Source: Leptospira fluminis (GTDB lineage: Bacteria; Spirochaetota; Leptospiria; Leptospirales; Leptospiraceae). From it: a DNA stretch of 64,000 bases. Location: the NCBI RefSeq assembly GCF_004771275.1, contig NZ_RQEV01000003.1, forward strand, positions 558,001 to 622,000, in the 5' to 3' direction. The position numbers and the translations under genes are program-made. Shown piece after piece: positions 59,702 to 64,000 of the stretch. Within the stretch, counting starts at the first letter, position 1. The number at the start of each line of letters is the position of its first letter. The notes below the pieces were generated by a model. It worked only from the letters and a program-made list of their open reading frames with translations, did not search any database and was not told where the DNA came from.

Positions 59702-60727
59702 TCAACGACCGAGTATGTTTCTTTCGGCGGCTTCTTTTCCTTCCGGTACGGTAGTAGGTAGAAAATCCTCTTCCGAGATTTCCAAACCTTGGGCTTTCAA
59801 TCTTCTAAAATAAGGTACCAGCGGAGTAAGGTCTGCTCGGGGGTTTCTGGATAGAAGGCAAGTTCTCCAGAGATTCAGGAAACGCAGATTACCCCGGTCG
59901 GATTCGGGAACTTTCCGGATCCATTCCAGGGCTTCGTCATATCTTTTTTTTTCCGAATACGCGTGGGCCAAATAATACTCTAGATCGGGCACCCGCTCTG
60001 CCGTCCCTATCAAACTCTGACCGAATACGATCGCCTCGTCCCATTTTTCCAAAGTATCCGCCATCTTTAGCATGAGTCCTCTGGCGTTTTTATGATACGG
60101 ACTGACGACTAGAATCTTCTCCAAGTAAAAATAGCTCTTTGACCAATCCTGTTTTCTGTAAAAATAATCGGCTAGACCGTTCCAAGAATGAACTTCCTGT
60201 CCCGGAATGGAAGAGGACGAGTCCCAGAAAATGACCAATTCTTCCTCTCTCAGATTGTCTAGTAGGATCTTTTCGATCTTATTCCGTTCCGTCGGATTTG
60301 TCTGCTTTAGATAATTCGAAAGTAGGGCCTTGGCTTCGGAAATCGCATCAACCAGATAATAAAGTCTAAGCAGATTCAAAATAGGAATCGGATCGGAAGC
60401 GGACGACTTACGGGCCTCTAAAAACTCCTGCTCGGCTTCGTCCAAGAGAGATCTCTTAGCAAAAAGGATCCCCAGGTTATTGTGGTCTTCCGTGCTAATC
60501 GCTTTTCCTCGTAGGGATTTGGCTTCCCATGGACTTTCGATAGACTCGATCTTTTCCTTCGTAAATCGCTCGGAAGAAAGATACAAAAACCCGCGATCCG
60601 ATTCCAAAGTTTCCGCATAGCGCACGGGATAAACGCACCCGCTCAAAAAGAGTTGGGTGATCAAAATTCGGAGAAGCGAATTAAGGAGCCTCTTTAGCGG
60701 GATTCTCTTCCAAATTTTTTTGTGCAT
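59702..60727 (-). CDS. TPR-containing lipoprotein
   Basis: The 341-aa protein has a signal peptide with lipobox LFLSGC (Cys31), so it is a lipoprotein, and a mature region of helical repeats typical of TPR proteins (HNNLGILFAKRSLLDEAEQEF, WNGLADYFYRKQDWSKSYFYLEKIL, PDLEYYLAHAYSEKKRYDEALEWI). The role is unknown. Its start region overlaps the end of the upstream TPR gene by 47 bp. The stop abuts the folP-like gene. Confidence 0.78.
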   Translation of the reverse strand: MHKKIWKRIPLKRLLNSLLRILITQLFLSGCVYPVRYAETLESDRGFLYLSSERFTKEKIESIESPWEAKSLRGKAISTEDHNNLGILFAKRSLLDEAEQEFLEARKSSASDPIPILNLLRLYYLVDAISEAKALLSNYLKQTNPTERNKIEKILLDNLREEELVIFWDSSSSIPGQEVHSWNGLADYFYRKQDWSKSYFYLEKILVVSPYHKNARGLMLKMADTLEKWDEAIVFGQSLIGTAERVPDLEYYLAHAYSEKKRYDEALEWIRKVPESDRGNLRFLNLWRTCLLSRNPRADLTPLVPYFRRLKAQGLEISEEDFLPTTVPEGKEAAERNILGR

Positions 60728-61589
60728 ACAACAGATATTTTAAGGCACGCTCGGTATCTCCATGAAATAGATACATGAGCGAAAGATCAAGCGCGTCCTG
60801 AGCTTCCGGAGCCTCGAAATCTTCCGGACTTTCTTTAGAAAGCACCAACTTATTCTTAAAATCGTTCAGCTTCTTTTTGGTCAGAGTTTCCAAATTTTCG
60901 AAGAATATTTTCTCTTCCGGTTTGGGATTCCTTTTAGAGTTTCGAACCGAATCCGAAAAATTGGAAAAACCCTGCGCCGTTGCGGTGACTTTCTTTAAAG
61001 TCTCGAAAGATTGTTTGTAGTTTCCCAATTTTACATGGATTTCGGTTAATAGAATTTCCATCCGAGGGTCGTTCGGATTCACGGCCAGTGCCTTCTCGGT
61101 AGCATCCAAAGCCTCTTCCCATTTTTCCGTATCGAAATAAATCGTAGCTAAGGCGGAAAGCGCGGTCCTATTTTTGGGTTCGATTTTCAGAACGTTCTTT
61201 AGATAGAGCTCCGATTTTTCGGGCTTCTCCAATTGTTTATAACAATAGGCAAGCAGAAGATGGGAGTTTAAATATCTCTTGTTCAGTTCTAAGGAATTTT
61301 TCAATGCCCGAATGGCGGCTTCCGGACTGTTCAGTCGATATAGCTCAACGCCCATGTTGTAGTAAAGCTCCGGAGTCTTTCCGATTTCCAGGGCTTTTCG
61401 GTATGTCCGGATCGCGTTTTCGGAATCCCCGGACTTGGAATACAAGGCTCCGAGATTCAGATATGCCTTTTGGAAGCCGGGCTCCGATTGGACGATTTCT
61501 CCGTATAATTTCGCGGCTTGGGAGATTTTGCCCTGTTTTTCTAGTCTAAGGGCCTCGTTGAATTTTTTACGCGAATCAGATTCCGCCAT
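60681..61589 (-). CDS. Cytoplasmic TPR protein
   Basis: The 302-aa protein has no signal peptide and is almost wholly TPR helices: RKKFNEALRLEKQGKISQAAKLY, KAYLNLGALYSKSGDSENAI, LYYNMGVELYRLNSPEAAIRAL, and others. About seven repeats can be counted before a charged C-terminal region (ALDLSLMYLFHGDTERALKYLL). Such proteins act as binding scaffolds; no partner is evident. It is expressed with the lipoprotein TPR gene, which overlaps it by 47 bp. Confidence 0.82.
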   Translation of the reverse strand: MAESDSRKKFNEALRLEKQGKISQAAKLYGEIVQSEPGFQKAYLNLGALYSKSGDSENAIRTYRKALEIGKTPELYYNMGVELYRLNSPEAAIRALKNSLELNKRYLNSHLLLAYCYKQLEKPEKSELYLKNVLKIEPKNRTALSALATIYFDTEKWEEALDATEKALAVNPNDPRMEILLTEIHVKLGNYKQSFETLKKVTATAQGFSNFSDSVRNSKRNPKPEEKIFFENLETLTKKKLNDFKNKLVLSKESPEDFEAPEAQDALDLSLMYLFHGDTERALKYLLYAQKNLEENPAKEAP

Positions 61590-61697
61590 ATCTGGAGTAT
61601 CGACGTCAGAAAGAAATTCCGCAATCGGAAAAAGTCTTTAGGTGATTTCCGGATTTTTCCGATGAATAAAGGGAGAGAATCTCGACTGAGGACAAAA

Positions 61698-62600
61698 ATG
61701 AAACGGTTTTCCGCGATCGTAGTTTTAACCACCATAACGGCTTGTGCTTCCGTAGAACCTAGACGGAGCATCAGCGCTTCCGGCGACCCGTCGGAAATCT
61801 TCTTCGAAAAAGAAATCTCGCCTATGGACCAGGAATCGAAAAAGGATATGGCATTGGCGCAAAATTCGGCCGGTCGGCAAAGGGGTTTGGACGATCTACT
61901 TTCGGATAATAAACCTGTAAAAGCGACTTTACCCGCAGCGAAAAAACCCACCGACGGAGATTTTGACGAAATCGGATATTCTTCCTGGTATGGACCTAAA
62001 TTTCACGGAAAGCCCACCGCGAGCGGAGAATTATTCGATAAAACCAAATTGACTGCCGCTCACCCGAGCCTTCCTCTCGGGTCCGTCATCAAAGTAAAGA
62101 ACTTGGAAAACGACAAGGAAGTAACCGTACGAGTGAATGACCGCGGACCCTTTGCGAAAGATCGGATCCTGGATCTATCGGAAAAGGCCGCAGAAAGCTT
62201 GGACTTTAAGGATGTAGGAATCGCAAAGGTAGGACTTAAAGTAATCAGCAAGGGCGGTAAAGACGAAACTGAAGATTTAGAGAACGTGGACGATGAAGAA
62301 GCTCTATTGAACGAAACCAAACCGGAAAAGTTGACTCCGAAAAAAGTCATCACACCCGCACCTTTGGTAAAGGGCGCTCCGAAGGGTCAAACCGTCCAAG
62401 TAGGAGTCTTTAGAAATAGCCAGCTTGCGGAAAACTACCGCAAAAACCTTTCCGCGGAGTACGGCGAAAAAGTTTATTTGTTCGAGCGAGAAGGGATGTT
62501 CGTACTTCAGATGGGAGATTTTTCGGACCGGGGAAAGGCCCTTCAACTGAAAACCAAGTTGAAAGAAGACGGAGTGGACTGTTTCATTCCCCTAAGATAA
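61698..62600 (+). CDS. rlpA: RlpA-family septal-ring lipoprotein with SPOR domain
   Basis: The 300-aa precursor (ATG 61698, with GAGG 8 nt upstream) has a lipobox ITAC, the RlpA double-psi beta-barrel (YSSWYGPKFHGKPTASGE, LGSVIKVKNLENDKEVTVRVNDRGPF, DLSEKAAESL) and a C-terminal SPOR domain (VQVGVFRNSQLAENY...MQMGDFSDR-type, here VLQMGDFSDRGKA). RlpA proteins of some bacteria are lytic transglycosylases acting on denuded glycan strands; the SPOR domain recruits them to the septum. A strong terminator follows. Confidence 0.9.
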   Translation: MKRFSAIVVLTTITACASVEPRRSISASGDPSEIFFEKEISPMDQESKKDMALAQNSAGRQRGLDDLLSDNKPVKATLPAAKKPTDGDFDEIGYSSWYGPKFHGKPTASGELFDKTKLTAAHPSLPLGSVIKVKNLENDKEVTVRVNDRGPFAKDRILDLSEKAAESLDFKDVGIAKVGLKVISKGGKDETEDLENVDDEEALLNETKPEKLTPKKVITPAPLVKGAPKGQTVQVGVFRNSQLAENYRKNLSAEYGEKVYLFEREGMFVLQMGDFSDRGKALQLKTKLKEDGVDCFIPLR

Positions 62601-62630
62601 ATCTTTTTAGACAGATGCGGAGCCGGAACC

Positions 62631-62664
62631 AAGCGATCTCGAAGAGAGGTCGCTTTTCTTTTTT
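62631..62664 (+). terminator. Terminator of rlpA
   Basis: AAGCGATCTC (62631-62640) pairs with GAGGTCGCTT (62646-62655), one T-G, around a 5-nt loop, followed by TTCTTTTTT. Confidence 0.85.
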
Positions 62665-62704
62665 GGAATCGTTGCTCCGATTGGAATTTGTTTGCGAAAA
62701 GTTT

Positions 62705-62965
62705 TTAATCCCTATGAGCCCTACAGCCCTGGAGTTTCATACGATCTCCGCAGATACTTTTGGCGAACTCTACATGGCCTATCGTGCAAGTGCCGGTGCC
62801 TTGTCCGCAAGCGGGATCCGTAAGCAACAGGATGGAAAGACAATGATCGTAATTCTTTAAATCTTTACCGCAAAGTTGTTCGTTACTGACTAATGCGTTG
62901 CAATTGGTAAGAAGAATCGAACCGAACAAAAAAGAAGAGGCAATCATTCGTTTTAGGCTGTGCAT
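62705..62965 (-). CDS. Small cysteine-rich putative lipoprotein
   Basis: The 86-aa reading frame starts at ATG 62965 and encodes a signal peptide with lipobox LLTNC at about residue 22, followed by a compact domain with six more cysteines (CGKD, DHCLS, DPACG, GTCT, SICGD, QGCRA). An even number of cysteines fits three disulfides in the mature protein. The signal peptide and the cysteine pattern make it more credible than the overlapping plus-strand frame 62615-62860. A weak GAGATAAG lies upstream. I do not recognise the family. Confidence 0.65.
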   Translation of the reverse strand: MHSLKRMIASSFLFGSILLTNCNALVSNEQLCGKDLKNYDHCLSILLLTDPACGQGTGTCTIGHVEFAKSICGDRMKLQGCRAHRD

Positions 62966-63065
62966 AACTTATCTCTTAGTCGGGGTTTTCGAGCGAATTT
63001 GCAGGAACTCAAATTGCTTCTTTTTCCAATTTTGTCAAATGATTTACGATTTTAAAATCCGACTC

Positions 63066-63779
63066 CTAAATTCCGTCGCCGTAGATGTATTCCTGAAGTT
63101 CCTGATCCCCTTTTACGGGAGAGTGCTTCGGCGCAGTCGCGTTCACTTTGGCATAAAGATCGTTTACTTCTTGCTGTAGAGTATCGATCTTTTCAGCTAG
63201 GATAGAAAAGATTCGAGCGATCGGGGCCGGAAGTTCGTTGTGATCGAGCATCCTTTCTCCCGCTTCCCCGAAGTCCACTTTGGAACGTACCACTTTTCCC
63301 GGAATTCCCACGACGGTGCAATCGGGCGGCACGTCTCGAAGTACTACGGAACCGGCCCCGATCCTTACGTTATGTTCTATAACAATATTTCCGAGAATTT
63401 TGGCTCCGGCTCCCACCACTACGTTTTCCTTCAGAGTTGGGTGTCTTTTTCCGGTTTCCTTTCCCGTTCCCCCTAAGGTTACTCCCTGCAAAATCAGGCA
63501 TCCCCTACCGATTTCAGCCGTTTCTCCGATTACTACTCCGAGGCCATGGTCGATGAAAATGCCGGGTGAAATTTTCGCGCCCGGGTGGATGTCCACTCCC
63601 GTCAAAAATCGAGCGAACGTATTGATGATCCTTGGAATTAAGGGAAGGCCGAGCTTGTACAAGGAGTGCGCGACGGAATGAAACCAGAGCGCATGTAATC
63701 CCGGATAGCATAGTACGATTTCGATATAAGACTTTGCCGCCGGGTCGTTTCTTCGGATCGCTTTAATATTATCGAACAA
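63066..63779 (-). CDS. cysE: Serine O-acetyltransferase
   Basis: CysE makes O-acetylserine for cysteine synthesis. The 237-aa hexapeptide-repeat enzyme (left-handed beta-helix) has GVDIHPGAKISPGIFIDHGLGVVIGETAEIG with the catalytic His-Asp pair, GVTLGGTGKETGKRHP, and the following VVVGAGAKILGNIVIEHNVRIGAGSVVL repeats. It is of the short EpsC/CysE type. The C-terminal 70 residues carry a helix of E/D/L (FSILAEKIDTLQQEVNDLYAKV) unlike the usual tail. No T-box, S-box or SAM hairpin is seen upstream. Confidence 0.95.
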   Translation of the reverse strand: MFDNIKAIRRNDPAAKSYIEIVLCYPGLHALWFHSVAHSLYKLGLPLIPRIINTFARFLTGVDIHPGAKISPGIFIDHGLGVVIGETAEIGRGCLILQGVTLGGTGKETGKRHPTLKENVVVGAGAKILGNIVIEHNVRIGAGSVVLRDVPPDCTVVGIPGKVVRSKVDFGEAGERMLDHNELPAPIARIFSILAEKIDTLQQEVNDLYAKVNATAPKHSPVKGDQELQEYIYGDGI

Positions 63780-63873
63780 TCTTATTCCCTGTTCCTTTCG
63801 CGCTTGCCTAGAAGGCTCCTATCGGAAACCCTATGTAGGGTTCCCTTATATGTAAACAAGGAATCCGTCGCAA

Positions 63874-63896
63874 CCACCCGATCGCCTTTCGGGTGG
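63874..63896 (+). promoter_or_regulatory. Leader hairpin before the last gene
   Basis: CCACCCGA (63874-63881) pairs with TCGGGTGG (63889-63896) around a 7-nt loop, close upstream of the GGAG (63904-63907) of the following gene. A further inverted repeat lies at 63824-63844. It could act on translation or be a weak terminator; there is no U-run. Confidence 0.45.
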
Positions 63897-63915
63897 GGAC
63901 AAAGGAGATCAGCCA

Positions 63916-64000
63916 TTGGAAAAACCAAAATACGGACTCCATATCATCCTCTTCCTTCTTACTTTTTTGACTCTTACATTTCAGGAAGAGACTCTAAATC
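63916..64000 (+). CDS. Start of a membrane protein, cut by the window edge
   Basis: TTG 63916 follows GGAG by 8 nt, and 28 codons are visible, beginning MEKPKYGLHIILFLLTFLTL, a hydrophobic N-terminal segment after a short basic start. The C-terminal part lies outside, so no family can be assigned; the first lines recall multi-spanning membrane proteases of Leptospira, but this is a guess. Confidence 0.6.
   Translation, partial: MEKPKYGLHIILFLLTFLTLTFQEETLN

Noticed and set aside
62615..62860. Plus-strand frame overlapping the small cysteine-rich lipoprotein
   Set aside because: It begins inside the rlpA terminator stem and has no signal, motif or Shine-Dalgarno sequence.
63780..63915. T-box or SAM riboswitch upstream of cysE
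   Set aside because: Only short inverted repeats are present and none of the conserved loops of those riboswitch classes can be found.

Overview
The window is a piece of a Leptospira chromosome centred on the replication origin. Three things point to this genus: the gene order dnaA-dnaN-recF-DUF721-gyrB-gyrA, a DnaA that closely resembles the leptospiral protein as I remember it, and a gene whose product is recognisably LipL21, the major outer-membrane lipoprotein of pathogenic and intermediate leptospires. Base composition looks to be in the mid-40s % GC, high for the classical pathogens, so I lean to the intermediate (P2) group; that is inference. I see no tRNA, rRNA, CRISPR array, insertion sequence or prophage. 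Genes are packed tightly, with many 4-bp ATGA-type overlaps, and TTG and GTG starts are frequent.

Left part (1-15 kb): the end of a YD-repeat-like protein, two parS-like centromere sites, mnmG (minus strand), ilvE and holB, then dnaA. An AT-rich dnaA-dnaN spacer is the best oriC candidate. After it come dnaN, recF, the DciA-like DUF721 gene, gyrB, gyrA and a dus gene. This is a replication and segregation module with tRNA-modification genes at its edges.

Middle (15-31 kb): a lipoprotein gene and lipL21 face each other across strong terminators. Next come a VWA-like secreted protein translationally coupled to a degenerate NtrC-type AAA+/Fis-HTH protein, then holA and maf. A plus-strand run follows (coiled-coil exported protein, lipoprotein, SDR, YciO-type protein, aldo/keto reductase), then an ArsC-like protein, fliG, a membrane adenylate cyclase with 7TMR-DISM layout, and two exported proteins.

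Right part (31-64 kb): a split PuuD-like membrane protein plus cytochrome c; a minus-strand operon with a GH42 beta-galactosidase, an unknown protein and an inositol-monophosphatase-like enzyme; hslO-tsaE-tsaB-rnr; a GMC oxidoreductase with its small partner; TPR proteins; a TonB-like/NusG-paralogue/kdsD/aroD operon; a DUF445 protein; an Aer-like MCP; an M50-like membrane protein; a UDP-glucuronate decarboxylase; an orphan transhydrogenase alpha-1 subunit; an OmpA/DUF1577-like/hisS/PAP2 operon; a divergent dihydropteroate synthase; more TPR proteins; rlpA; a small cysteine-rich lipoprotein; cysE; and the start of a membrane protein cut by the window edge.

No obvious defence or mobile system is present. 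The most unusual items are the VWA-like/degenerate AAA+ pair, the origin architecture with nearby parS sites, the membrane cyclase operon downstream of fliG, the NusG paralogue in an envelope operon, and the atypical dihydropteroate synthase.
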